DNA from: Clostridiaceae bacterium
Lineage (GTDB): Bacteria > Bacillota > Clostridia > Saccharofermentanales > Saccharofermentanaceae
Direction: 5' to 3'
Assembly (NCBI GenBank): GCA_012729635.1
Contig: JAAYCT010000024.1
Location: 62,001-126,000 of the forward strand
DNA length: 64,000 nt
Below are positions 46,884-56,325 of this stretch, piece by piece. The notes beneath the pieces are model-generated. The model ran no database searches and was not told where the DNA came from. It saw nothing but the letters and a program-made list of their open reading frames with translations. A program made the position numbers and the translations under genes. Position 1 is the first letter of the stretch. Each line of letters starts with the position of its first letter.

Positions 46884-48147
46884 GAAAACGGGGTTAACAC
46901 GTTTTAACCGGGACGAGATCATCCCGGATCTCCTTTTGTACCTGTTATTCTTTTTTACTTATATCTCCATCGTTTCCCTGAGTTTTTCCACGACGTTCCG
47001 AGGCGGAAACCTATCCCTTCCTCCCTACTTCCTTGCAATTCCGGGAGCATCGTTCTTTATTCTTCGAAGAATTTCGATGCGGCAGGAGCTTTTGATTACG
47101 CTTTTTCTCTCTTCCGTCCTGCTTATGCTCTCATCCTTTCTGTTTCTTCCGTTCGAGGAATCCGTATCACTCGTGCTTTGGGCGTTACTTCTTGCCGTCT
47201 TTTCAATCGCTCCGCGATATACGTCCGGTCGTTCCATCAAAGTCAGTTATGATCAACTCGGCTTTTCGATGCTGTTTCACGGATCCGTGCTCGCCCTTTC
47301 GGGCCTTACCCCGGACACTTCGATTTTAAAGCATGCGCTTCTTGCGCACGCCCTGTTGTCGCTGTGTTTGTTTTTTGCCGCCCGGCAACACCACACCTTT
47401 TACTCCGACTACGCACACATCGCAAATTCGCCGACGCAGCCATCCGCTTCGGTTCGAAGAAAACACAACGGGATTATCTTATTTCTGTTCCTCTTTGCCC
47501 TGCTGATCGTCCCGATCGTTGTGATGTTTCCCTATTCCGCGATGACCGATTTTCTTCGCTTCTTGTTACGAAAAGCGTTGGAAGGACTTGTAGCGTTTAG
47601 TGAATGGCTCAAAAAAATGCACCTCCTTCCGGAATTCGAACAGATTGCGGAACCCGAAACCACCGGACTGGCGCCGGTCACGGAAGAAAACCCCTTATTA
47701 AACAAGACGCTTGAAATTCTTCTGGGTGTCCTGTCCGTCGGAATTGTATTGGTTTTCGCTTTTTTTGCGGTTCGCGGTCTGATTCGGTTTCTCCTTTCGA
47801 TGTATCGGAGATACCCTTTGTTTAATAAGGAACCATCGGACTCAAGAATCATCGACGAGGTTTTTTCCATCGAAAAAGGACCGAAACGAAGACGAAAACG
47901 CTTGGATTTCGGTACCGGTCCGGAACGGGATGTGCGAAGAAAATACTATCGGCTTGTTCGAAAAGCGATGCGATCCGGTGCCCGTATCGAATCATCGGAC
48001 TCACCGGCCGAAATCCTCGATGAAGTGTCGGGGTTTACGGATGCGGATTTTGTCCTGCTGACGGTTCATTACGAAAAAATTCGATACGGGAACGGCGTCA
48101 TTCCCGCATCAAAGGATTGCCCCGGACTCGAAAGCATCGAGGATTAA
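46867..48147 (+). CDS. Membrane protein with C-terminal DUF4129-like domain
   Basis: This 426-residue protein has about five to seven membrane segments in its first two thirds and a soluble C-terminus with VRRKYYRLVRKAMRSGARIESSDSPAEILDE. That pattern resembles DUF4129. In many genomes the third gene of this operon carries a transglutaminase-like domain between the membrane part and DUF4129; no such Cys-His-Asp core is visible here. The ATG at 46867 follows GGGAGGAACGAT. Its last 39 bases overlap the convergent ROK gene. Confidence 0.72.
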   Translation: MKRIPEKTGLTRFNRDEIIPDLLLYLLFFFTYISIVSLSFSTTFRGGNLSLPPYFLAIPGASFFILRRISMRQELLITLFLSSVLLMLSSFLFLPFEESVSLVLWALLLAVFSIAPRYTSGRSIKVSYDQLGFSMLFHGSVLALSGLTPDTSILKHALLAHALLSLCLFFAARQHHTFYSDYAHIANSPTQPSASVRRKHNGIILFLFLFALLIVPIVVMFPYSAMTDFLRFLLRKALEGLVAFSEWLKKMHLLPEFEQIAEPETTGLAPVTEENPLLNKTLEILLGVLSVGIVLVFAFFAVRGLIRFLLSMYRRYPLFNKEPSDSRIIDEVFSIEKGPKRRRKRLDFGTGPERDVRRKYYRLVRKAMRSGARIESSDSPAEILDEVSGFTDADFVLLTVHYEKIRYGNGVIPASKDCPGLESIED

Positions 48148-49083
48148 TGCCCTGGCTCCGAATAATATGGAATCATCACCGAGCGAGGCAACCTCAAACC
48201 GAACCGATTCACGAACGGACGGAAGACAATAGGCATTCACCTTTGAGAGTATTTTCTCTAAAAACACGGCGCCGAGAGCTTCCATCACTCCGCCGCCGAA
48301 TATTACCATCTCCGGGCTGAACATGTTTACCAAATTTCCCGTAGCGACGGCCAGATAAAGGCATGCGCGATCGATGGCTTCGATCATAACCTCGTCGTCC
48401 GCCTCGTACGCCGCCTTCATCTCTTTGCTTTTAAATACTCCTTCGCGAATCGAATCCGCCATCATCGTCGAACGACCGTGCAGGATTTGTTGACGAATAT
48501 AATCCGTCATCCCCGTCTTGCTCGAAAACGCCTCCAGACAGCCTCTTTGTCCGCAATTGCATTGCGGTCCGTCAATATTTAAGATCATATGACCGAATTC
48601 CGCACCTTTGTACTGGTGACCGGAATACATCTTGCCGTTGATTATCAGTCCGCCGCCGAGGCCGGTTCCGACGAAAAGCCCGACAACGTGCGATAGACCT
48701 TCGGCGACTCCGAACTTCCATTCGCCCAACACGCCCAGATTCACATCGTTTCCGATAAAAAACGGAATTCCGAACTGCTTTTCCACGGATTTCTTGATGG
48801 CGTAATTGCGCCATGGAAGATTCGGAGAAAACAAAACGACACCCGTATCATTATTGATGATGCCGGGCGCTCCCGCAGAGATTGCCTCCACATCCGTCAA
48901 CGCAATACCGAAGCCTTCAACCAGCTCACGAACCACCGAAAGGATTGTTTCTTCTACATTCGAAACACCTTCATTCGCTCGCGTTCTCTTTTTGATGCGG
49001 TGAACAATCTCCCCCTTGGCATTAAAAATCGCACCGAGCACCTTCGTGCCGCCGATGTCAAGACAAACCGTGTATTTACCCAT
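48109..49083 (-). CDS. ROK-family sugar kinase (glucokinase-like)
   Basis: This 324-residue kinase has the ATP motif CLDIGGTKVLGAIF, SAGAPGIINNDTGVV, the sugar-binding FIGNDVNLGVLGEW, GTGLGGGLIING, and the zinc motif CNCGQRGCLEAF that defines the ROK family. It most likely phosphorylates glucose or a related hexose. The start at 49083 has AAGGAGAATC before it and overlaps the stop of the upstream membrane protein by eight bases. The 3' end overlaps the DUF4129 gene. Confidence 0.9.
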   Translation of the reverse strand: MGKYTVCLDIGGTKVLGAIFNAKGEIVHRIKKRTRANEGVSNVEETILSVVRELVEGFGIALTDVEAISAGAPGIINNDTGVVLFSPNLPWRNYAIKKSVEKQFGIPFFIGNDVNLGVLGEWKFGVAEGLSHVVGLFVGTGLGGGLIINGKMYSGHQYKGAEFGHMILNIDGPQCNCGQRGCLEAFSSKTGMTDYIRQQILHGRSTMMADSIREGVFKSKEMKAAYEADDEVMIEAIDRACLYLAVATGNLVNMFSPEMVIFGGGVMEALGAVFLEKILSKVNAYCLPSVRESVRFEVASLGDDSILFGARALILDAFESGAIL

Positions 49084-49450
49084 GATTCTCCTTGAGAAGT
49101 CCGATGCATTCGTCATATAACGAATAAAGTTTTTGGACTCCGTTTTCCAGATGAAAATAGTGAATGATATACGGAACCAACAGCGAAAGAAATAAAACCG
49201 ACACGATTGCAACCGGCAGATCCGGAGAACTCAACGTAATAATAACGGAACCGAACGTCAGCAACGCGAAAAGCATCGTTACCAGCAGATGAATCAGTCG
49301 CTCGTGCTGATAAAAAGAAATCCGGATCATCAATATTTCGGTATAGGAAGAGAAAGACTTCGACGTAAATGATCCGTCCCTTACGAGTTGCTTATACAGA
49401 TTGATTTGTTTTTGTGCTTCTTCGATTTCTCGTTTGATTCGACCGTACAT
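49076..49450 (-). CDS. Small membrane protein of unknown function
   Basis: This is a 124-residue protein with a helical, charged N-terminus (YGRIKREIEEAQKQINLYKQL), two membrane segments (about 53-75 and 80-103), and a short C-terminal tail. It is not recognised. The ATG at 49450 has GGAGGGG six bases upstream. The four-base frame at its end (ATGGGTAA) contains the ROK start, so the two genes are coupled. It lies 69 bases after clpX. Confidence 0.65.
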   Translation of the reverse strand: MYGRIKREIEEAQKQINLYKQLVRDGSFTSKSFSSYTEILMIRISFYQHERLIHLLVTMLFALLTFGSVIITLSSPDLPVAIVSVLFLSLLVPYIIHYFHLENGVQKLYSLYDECIGLLKENHG

Positions 49451-49519
49451 CGACAGCCCCTCCGGTTGATTCACACGAATCGCTCGTCCGGCTCCGATCG
49501 GATACCGGGACGGTGGTCG

Positions 49520-50848
49520 CTACGCTCCGATTCCGGTTTCCGAAGTTCCACGCGACCGCTTCTTCGGTCGGGACCCCAGAATCAGCTCCGGAGGTTTGCG
49601 TTCCTTAACGGTTTCCCTGCTCACAATGCATTTCACAATATCCTTGCGAGACGGAATCTCGTACATGATATCCAGCATAATATCTTCAAGAATCGCACGA
49701 AGTCCTCTTGCTCCGGTGTTTCGCTCAATGGCGAGAGAAGCGATTTCATCCACAGCATCCTCGGAAAACTCGAGTTCGACTCCGTCCATTCCGAGAATTT
49801 TCCAGTACTGCTTCAGCAAAGCGTTTTTCGGCTCCTTTAGAACACGCACTAAAGCCTCCTGGTCCAATCCCTCCAGCACGACCGTTACCGGAACACGACC
49901 CACAAACTCGGGAATCAGTCCGAATTTGATCAAATCCTGAGGCAGAAGAGATTTCATAAGTTCTCCGGTCTGCATTTCCTTTTTGGATGTCACTTCGGCA
50001 CCGAATCCGAACGCCTTCTTACCGATGCGATTTTCGATGATCTTCTCCAGTCCGTCGAATGCACCGCCGCATATAAACAAAATATTGGTGGTATCGATCT
50101 GAATGAATTCCTGATGCGGATGCTTCCTGCCGCCTTGCGGAGGAACATTCGCCACCGTGCTCTCCAAAATCTTCAGCAGAGCCTGTTGCACGCCTTCTCC
50201 GCTGACATCCCTCGTTATGGACGGATTGTCCGACTTTCTCGTAATTTTATCGATTTCATCGATATAAATAATCCCTTTCTGGGCCTGATCGACATCATAA
50301 TCGGCATTCTGCAGTAGTTTAAGCAAGATGTTTTCGACGTCCTCGCCGACATATCCCGCCTCGGTCAGCGCGGTCGCATCCGCAACCGCGAAAGGCACGT
50401 TCAGAACCCGGGCGAGCGTCTGCGCCAGCAAAGTCTTTCCGCAGCCGGTCGGTCCGACGAGCATAATGTTGCTTTTAGACAATTCAATGTCATCGTCCGC
50501 CGAAGGCTTGGCGTATACCCTCTTATAGTGATTGTACACGGCGACCGAAAGCGCCTTCTTGGCGTGATCCTGTCCGATCACATAAAGATCGAGAGACGCC
50601 TTCAGTTCTTCGGGTGTGGGAACATGGTCCAGCTTGATATGAGCGGTCCCGGAATATAAATATTCGTCGTCATCCGCCAATAAAGACTCGCAAAGAACGA
50701 TACACTCGTCACAAATGTAAACGGAAGGTCCGGCGAAAAGCCGCGAAACCTCATGCTCCGGCTTGCCGCAAAAAGAGCAACGGACAATCGGAGGGTTTTC
50801 GTCCGATCCTCTTAACCGTTTATCCGGATTATTTTTATCATTGGTCAT
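49520..50848 (-). CDS. clpX: ATP-dependent Clp protease ATP-binding subunit ClpX
   Basis: This 442-residue AAA+ unfoldase has the N-terminal zinc finger CSFCGK...ICDECI (about residues 25-50), Walker A GPTGCGKT, Walker [11 protein letters not shown], the pore loop GYVGEDVE, and the ClpP-binding loop region with IGKKAFGFG near residue 280. It delivers substrates to ClpP. The gene follows tig on the same strand, but the usual clpP between them is missing. Confidence 0.97.
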   Translation of the reverse strand: MTNDKNNPDKRLRGSDENPPIVRCSFCGKPEHEVSRLFAGPSVYICDECIVLCESLLADDDEYLYSGTAHIKLDHVPTPEELKASLDLYVIGQDHAKKALSVAVYNHYKRVYAKPSADDDIELSKSNIMLVGPTGCGKTLLAQTLARVLNVPFAVADATALTEAGYVGEDVENILLKLLQNADYDVDQAQKGIIYIDEIDKITRKSDNPSITRDVSGEGVQQALLKILESTVANVPPQGGRKHPHQEFIQIDTTNILFICGGAFDGLEKIIENRIGKKAFGFGAEVTSKKEMQTGELMKSLLPQDLIKFGLIPEFVGRVPVTVVLEGLDQEALVRVLKEPKNALLKQYWKILGMDGVELEFSEDAVDEIASLAIERNTGARGLRAILEDIMLDIMYEIPSRKDIVKCIVSRETVKERKPPELILGSRPKKRSRGTSETGIGA

Positions 50849-50999
50849 ACGTTGCCCTCACTATCGAAGAACGCCACAGAGCGGTTTTCCGCCGCTCATG
50901 CGGTTGGATACATTTATGGTACTCGAAGAGCAAACATCGTTCAATGATTCCAATGCTAACAAATTATTAAGAGTTGGTTGCACTCACATTTTGGTTGGA

Positions 51000-52487
51000 T
51001 TATTCCGCGGAGGGCTTTTTCTTGGGTGCAGCCTTTTTCGAAGCGGTTTTCTTTGCGGCCGGTTTCTCCTGTGCCGCAGTAGTCTTTGCTTCCGCGACCG
51101 GATTTTCCGCCTTTACCGGCTTCTTTTTGGCGGGGGCTTTTTCCGCAGTCTTCTTGGCCGGGGATGCTTTCGCGGTCGCTTTTTTCTTCGGCTCCTTATG
51201 CAGGTCCTCTTTTACCGCCTCTTCCGCGAGCCGGTCAATTGTTTTTCTTGTGACGATGCTCTCGCGAATAAAGCCATCGTTTCCGGATATTCTTTGAGCC
51301 AGCTCATCTTTTTCCATCCCGTATTGTGCCGCAATGCGCTCCAGTTCGGAATCGATATCCTCAGTAGTCACTTCAATGTTTAACTCTTCCGATATTTTGG
51401 CAAGCACCAAATCACTCTTGACCCGTACTTCGGCAATCGGTGCAATGCTCTTGCGGAAGTCTTCCATCGTCTGGTTGCTGAATGACAGATATTGCTCCAG
51501 CTCAATCCCCTGCTGTCTCATCCGCATCGCCTGATCGTTCGACATCTGATCCACTTCGGTTTCGATCATACAGGCGGGAATCTGTATGTCGGCGTTATCA
51601 CAAGCCGCCTGAACTACAGCGTTTTTAAACTCTTCGTCCGCATGCTTGGCTGCTTGTTCCTTCATCTTCTTAAGAATATCCTCACGGTATTCCCGGAGTG
51701 TATCAAATTCACTGACATCCTTGGCGAATTCGTCGTCAAGCGTCGGCAATTCCTTCTCGCGGATTGCGTGAATACGGATTGCAAACGTCGCCTCTTTTCC
51801 CTTCAGCTCTTCACTGTGGTATTCCTCGGGAAAAGTAACGGTAATCGAAAAATTCTCGTTGAGGCTGTGGCCGATCAGTTGCTCCTCGAAGCCCGGGATA
51901 AAGCTATCGGACCCAATCTTCAAATCATATCCTTCGGCTTTTCCGCCTTCAAAAGCGATTCCGTCCACAAAACCCTCATAATCAATCGTTACGGTGTCGC
52001 CTTCGCGGATCGGACGATCCTCCACCGCAATCAGCCTGGCGTTTCTTTCCCGAATCCGCTCAATTTCTTTATCCACTTCATCCGGACCGGGCTCGTGGTG
52101 ATGGTAATGGGCCGAAACACCCAAATATTTACCGAGCACGACTTCCGGCTTAACCGTAACGGTCACGGTATATTTCATTCCCGTTTCGGGACTGATATCC
52201 ACAATATCCATCTCGGGCTTGGAGACGACCTCAAGATTGTGCTCCTCAATCGCCGCACGATATCCTTCATTTACGATGAAATCAACCGCGTCATCATAAA
52301 GAACCCCTTCTCCGTAATACTTTTTTACAAGCTGAAACGGAGCCTTCCCTTTTCTGAATCCCGGGATTTGAAAACGGTTTTTATTCTTAACAAATGATTT
52401 TTGAACCGCCTGTGCAAATTCTTCCTTTGTGGCCTCCATAGTAAGAACAACAACGCTGTTTTCCTTTTTTTCGAGTATTGCGGACAT
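51000..52487 (-). CDS. tig: Trigger factor with long basic C-terminal tail
   Basis: Trigger factor binds nascent chains at the ribosome tunnel exit. The N-terminal ribosome-binding domain includes GFRKGKAPFQLV (the GFRxGxxP signature). A PPIase domain (EGDTVTIDYEGFVDG) and a helical C-terminal domain follow. At 495 residues it is longer than the usual ~430. The extra 62 residues (434-495, 51188-51003) are almost only Lys, Ala, Pro, Glu and Thr, with repeated AKK and APKK units. The tail has few hydrophobic residues and is predicted disordered. Confidence 0.94.
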   Translation of the reverse strand: MSAILEKKENSVVVLTMEATKEEFAQAVQKSFVKNKNRFQIPGFRKGKAPFQLVKKYYGEGVLYDDAVDFIVNEGYRAAIEEHNLEVVSKPEMDIVDISPETGMKYTVTVTVKPEVVLGKYLGVSAHYHHHEPGPDEVDKEIERIRERNARLIAVEDRPIREGDTVTIDYEGFVDGIAFEGGKAEGYDLKIGSDSFIPGFEEQLIGHSLNENFSITVTFPEEYHSEELKGKEATFAIRIHAIREKELPTLDDEFAKDVSEFDTLREYREDILKKMKEQAAKHADEEFKNAVVQAACDNADIQIPACMIETEVDQMSNDQAMRMRQQGIELEQYLSFSNQTMEDFRKSIAPIAEVRVKSDLVLAKISEELNIEVTTEDIDSELERIAAQYGMEKDELAQRISGNDGFIRESIVTRKTIDRLAEEAVKEDLHKEPKKKATAKASPAKKTAEKAPAKKKPVKAENPVAEAKTTAAQEKPAAKKTASKKAAPKKKPSAE

Positions 52488-52672
52488 GTTGAATTCTCCT
52501 TTGATACGAATCGATTTTCACCGAGCAGTTATTCTACCATAATACCTTTCGAGTGTAAACGAATATGCGTACAGCCGGTAAACTTTTCGAACATAAATGA
52601 GTACGATCGCAAGCTTCGCAATGTACCGCGCGGCAAAACCGATTCGTTTCCCGCCCGATCTTAGTCGGTGGA

Positions 52673-53212
52673 TCATGCCCCGGTTTCGTCGGTTCGTATC
52701 ACACGAACCTGAAGGCCTTCCAAAACGTCCAGGGTTTTTGCGTTGAGATCCTTGTCGTAACTGTCCGTGAGCGATGCGTTGACTGTAATCATCGCCTCCG
52801 GAAGCGCCGTTTGAGCGAGAATCGCGTTTGACAGCACACAAATATTGCTCACGAGACCAACCAGTTCAATTTCCGAAAACCCGCTTGATCGTAAATAATC
52901 AAAAAGAATATCCGATCCGAAAGTATACTTTTCAAAAACCATACATCCGCGGGACAACTCCTCCAGTCTTCCGTACAGCTCATGACCCATTGTCCCCCGA
53001 ACACAGTGCACGACCGGAAGATGCCTCCCCTCCCGCGTAGACAAATACTCCGTGTGATGCGTGTCCTTGGTGAAAACGACGACATCCTGATTTCTTTTGT
53101 ATTCTTCGATTTTTGCACAGATTGGTTCGTGAAGCCTCTCTGCTCCGGGAAATCCCAGGGCACCGTCCACAAAATCCTTCTGATAGTCTACCACGATAAG
53201 AAGCTTTGTCAT
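52673..53212 (-). CDS. Isochorismatase-family hydrolase (nicotinamidase-like)
   Basis: This 179-residue cysteine hydrolase has LIVVDYQKDFVDGALGF with the catalytic Asp, FTKDTHHTEYL with metal-site Asp and His, LPVVHCVRGTMGHEL, and VGLVSNICVLSNA with the catalytic Cys. The HCVxGTxGxE pattern is typical of nicotinamidases, which make nicotinate for NAD recycling; other amidases share it. The ATG at 53212 follows AGGAGGTGAGACCG. Confidence 0.88.
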   Translation of the reverse strand: MTKLLIVVDYQKDFVDGALGFPGAERLHEPICAKIEEYKRNQDVVVFTKDTHHTEYLSTREGRHLPVVHCVRGTMGHELYGRLEELSRGCMVFEKYTFGSDILFDYLRSSGFSEIELVGLVSNICVLSNAILAQTALPEAMITVNASLTDSYDKDLNAKTLDVLEGLQVRVIRTDETGA

Positions 53213-53435
53213 CGGTCTCACCTCCTTGTTCTTCCGTTTTCATCATAAAGGACGATCGGGAAAAAAGAAACACCCCGCAATACCCATAACCGACAGATCT
53301 CTGATCATCCCGGAATGATAAGAAACGACGAGAGTAAATTGAAACTAATGATATCTTCCCGTTCTTTCGTTTATAATGGTTTCGTCCGGGTGATACCGAT
53401 ATTTATCGTCGAAATTTGGGAGGGAAGGCAACCCG

Positions 53436-54749
53436 ATGGAAAAACTCGAGCCCTTTTTCTTTGACCGTCCGTTCGGATTGGGAACGGCAACCGCACCGAC
53501 CCAAATCGAGGGTTATGAAACCGATAATTCATGGTACGATTGGGCTGAAATTCCCGGAAAAATTGCCGACGGCAGTTCTCCGCTTCGCGCCAACGAGCAC
53601 TGGGTCCGATGGAAGGCCGATATCGATCTGATGGCGAAAATGGGGATTCGGTATTACCGTCTCGGACTGGAGTGGAGTCGAATTGAACCGGAAGAAGGCA
53701 AATTCGACGAGTCGGCAGTTGCCCGTTATCGCGAAGAACTCTTGTATTTACGCAAAAAAGAAATCCGCCCTCTGATCACATTGCATCATTTTTCAAACCC
53801 AAGCTGGTTTGAGGCCCGGGGCGCGTTTTGCTCTGCGAACGGCTCCGGGGTATTTCTCCGATATGTCCGATACATCGTAACAAAAATCGAAGACCTTTGC
53901 TCTGAATATGTCACCCTCAACGAACCGAATGTTTACGCCGCAAACGGTTATCTTTTCGGCCTGTGGCCGCCCGGAGTCCGATCTTTCATACGTTCGGTCT
54001 CCGTAATGAGTCGATTGGCGGGTTGCCATATTCAAGCGTATCGCATAATCCATGAAATCTATGAAAACAGAGCGGTTCATGTCGGATTCGCCAACCATTA
54101 TCGTATCTTCCGGGCACCCTCTGAGGGCTTTTTGGCGCAAATCGGAATAAAATGGATCGAATATCTCTTTCAGGACGGGATTACCCGTTTTATGATCACC
54201 GGACGCTTTTCGTTCCCCTTCGGTCTGCCCTTTACATTCCGGAAAGGAACCTACTGCGACTTTATCGGAATCAATTACTATACGCGGTGCACGATGAAGG
54301 GTTTGACCGAGCTCCCTGCGCCCCCCCACTCGGACAAAAACGATCTCGGTTGGGAAATCTACCCGGACGGAATCCGAATGACGGTTCAAAAGTATTATAA
54401 TCGATATCCGCTCCCGGTCTTTATCACCGAGAACGGAACCGCCGACGCTTCCGATACCTTCCGTGCCCGATTTTTATACGACCACCTTCGTACGCTTGCG
54501 CTTGATTGTCCGTATGTCTCGCGGTACTACCACTGGACGTTTATCGATAATTTTGAATGGGCGGAAGGAGAAACGGCACGATTCGGGTTGGTGGAAAACG
54601 ACTTTCCGACGCAACGGAGAACCATTCGCCAAAGCGGCAGGTTCTACTCGGAAATCATAAAAAACAACGGCGTCACCGATCCGATGATCCAAGAATACTT
54701 CCCGGTTCGGGATACGTCCGAAACACGAGGTGCGGATGAAAAAGACTGA
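53436..54749 (+). CDS. Glycoside hydrolase family 1 (beta-glycosidase)
   Basis: This 437-residue TIM-barrel enzyme has FGLGTATAPTQIEG at the N-terminus, the acid/base Glu163 in TLNEPN, and the nucleophile Glu332 in ITENGTAD. Ending residues FIDNFEWAEG and FGLVENDF are also typical. There is no signal peptide, so it acts in the cytoplasm on imported beta-glycosides. Whether it prefers phosphorylated substrates cannot be told; no PTS gene is nearby. It is followed with a 14-base overlap by an ATP-grasp fusion gene. Confidence 0.93.
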   Translation: MEKLEPFFFDRPFGLGTATAPTQIEGYETDNSWYDWAEIPGKIADGSSPLRANEHWVRWKADIDLMAKMGIRYYRLGLEWSRIEPEEGKFDESAVARYREELLYLRKKEIRPLITLHHFSNPSWFEARGAFCSANGSGVFLRYVRYIVTKIEDLCSEYVTLNEPNVYAANGYLFGLWPPGVRSFIRSVSVMSRLAGCHIQAYRIIHEIYENRAVHVGFANHYRIFRAPSEGFLAQIGIKWIEYLFQDGITRFMITGRFSFPFGLPFTFRKGTYCDFIGINYYTRCTMKGLTELPAPPHSDKNDLGWEIYPDGIRMTVQKYYNRYPLPVFITENGTADASDTFRARFLYDHLRTLALDCPYVSRYYHWTFIDNFEWAEGETARFGLVENDFPTQRRTIRQSGRFYSEIIKNNGVTDPMIQEYFPVRDTSETRGADEKD

Positions 54750-56325
54750 TTGGATTTTTTCGAATATACGGGAACTAAACGATTGCGCTAAGGAAACCGC
54801 AAGGCTCATGAAAAAAGGTCCGTTGTCCGTTCCGATGGTTTGGCTAAACATCCTATATTTCCGATTGCGTTATCACATACCGCTTATAGACTATGTTCGT
54901 TATCGATTCTGGGAAAACACAAGGATTAAACTGCTCAATCACTATACCCGGGCAGATAATATACGTTTGGTCGAAACCATCAATGACCAAGACAAAATTC
55001 AAGTTCTTAGAGATAAGATGATTCTGCTCAGACGTTTGGGTGACAGGCTGGGAAGAGATTTTACGGACATCCGGGAGTCATCCGAAGAAGCGTTCTTTTC
55101 TTTCCTGAAACAACACAAAAAAGTCATTGTTAAGCCTCGATTCGGTGCATGCGGGATCGGCATCCGTGTTTTAGATCGCCCTTATTCCGAGGAAGAGGCT
55201 ATGGTATTGAGACAGGAACTAATCAAAGGCGACTGCACATTGGCCGAGGAATTTATCCGTCAGCACCCGGATATCAATCGAATCAACAATCAGGCGGTCG
55301 ACGTATTAAAAATTCACACACTGAAAATCGGAACGGATATTCAGATCGTTCTTGTTCCGATGTTTCAGATCGGAAAAAAGAACGCAACGTACAGTCATTC
55401 CGGTTTTATGCTCCCGGTCGATATGCAAACAGGATCTCTGATTTTCCAAGACCCGACTCCCGATGAGCTCAGAGATTTGATCCCGAAGGATTATCGCTCG
55501 GGAAAACCGCTGCCCTTTTTCCGGGAATCTCTTCGGTTGGCCGAGGATCTCGGAAAAATCGTACCGGAACTTTCCTTTATATGTTGGGACATCGCAATCG
55601 GGGAACACGGCCCCGTCCCGGTCGAAGGTAACGGTGCATCCGGTGCGTTCAACGAATATCAGAGCCACATATATGCCACAACGGGCCTCGGAGCCAAGAC
55701 CCGCTATACGAAAATCCTTCAATACAGCCAGGCCCGAAAGTCACTCGGAAATGATGGTCTTCGAGAAATAGAGGATTTCTTGTTTTATGAAACCGAGCCC
55801 AAAAGACCTTTCGATATTCTTTGGGTCTTGGGAAGCTCGCGATGCGGGGATCGAATTCGCTCGGCGGCAATAATTGCCGGAGAAAACCCCGATTTGCAAA
55901 TCGTTCTCAGCGGGGGAAACATTTGTCTGGAGCAATTCGATCCGGATGAAAATGTTCTGCGGACCGAGTCGGAATACATGCGGGAGTTTCTGATTCGCTC
56001 CGGAATCCCGGAAAAACGCATCCGTATCGAGAATCAATCGACCCATACGGCCGAGAACCTCGATTTTTTTCTAAAGCTTCTGGAGCGGGAAAATGTTTGC
56101 CCTCGTCCCGTAGGGAAAATATGCATCGGGGTCGTTACCGCAGGGTTTCATATGCGACGCGTTTTTAACCGGATTCATGCTCATCCGGAACATGAACGCT
56201 ATGATTGGGTTTCGAGTCCGGTATACAGTGAGCGAACAAGCAAGGAGAACTGGTACAAAAACATCGAAGGATTCGAAATTATTCTGGCCGAATACGATCG
56301 ACTCAGGAGCAATCATTATGAATGA
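54736..56325 (+). CDS. Fusion of ATP-grasp (sugar-transfer type) and YdcF/DUF218 domains
   Basis: This is a 529-residue protein of two parts. Residues ~130-330 form an ATP-grasp domain of the type linked to sugar transfer (KVIVKPRFGACGIGI, LAEEFIRQHPDINR, HSGFMLPVD, WDIAIGEHGPVPVEGNG). Residues ~360-520 form a DUF218/YdcF-like domain (DILWVLGSSRCGDRIRSAA, IVLSGG, RIENQSTHTAENL, VVTAGFHMRRV). No membrane segment is seen. The GTG two codons upstream lies in the GAGGTG ribosome site. It overlaps the GH1 gene, and its 3' end overlaps a convergent glycosyltransferase by ten bases. Surface-polymer metabolism is an inference. Confidence 0.85.
   Translation: MKKTDWIFSNIRELNDCAKETARLMKKGPLSVPMVWLNILYFRLRYHIPLIDYVRYRFWENTRIKLLNHYTRADNIRLVETINDQDKIQVLRDKMILLRRLGDRLGRDFTDIRESSEEAFFSFLKQHKKVIVKPRFGACGIGIRVLDRPYSEEEAMVLRQELIKGDCTLAEEFIRQHPDINRINNQAVDVLKIHTLKIGTDIQIVLVPMFQIGKKNATYSHSGFMLPVDMQTGSLIFQDPTPDELRDLIPKDYRSGKPLPFFRESLRLAEDLGKIVPELSFICWDIAIGEHGPVPVEGNGASGAFNEYQSHIYATTGLGAKTRYTKILQYSQARKSLGNDGLREIEDFLFYETEPKRPFDILWVLGSSRCGDRIRSAAIIAGENPDLQIVLSGGNICLEQFDPDENVLRTESEYMREFLIRSGIPEKRIRIENQSTHTAENLDFFLKLLERENVCPRPVGKICIGVVTAGFHMRRVFNRIHAHPEHERYDWVSSPVYSERTSKENWYKNIEGFEIILAEYDRLRSNHYE

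Noticed and set aside
49084-49212. 43-residue N-terminal extension of the ROK kinase
   Set aside because: It lies in another frame of the upstream small membrane protein gene; the ATG at 49083 has AAGGAG and starts the conserved kinase core.
50849-50999. CIRCE or CtsR heat-shock operator before clpX
   Set aside because: TTAGCATTGG and TGAGTGC fragments occur, but not as the TTAGCACTC-N9-GAGTGCTAA inverted repeat, and no CtsR direct repeat is present.
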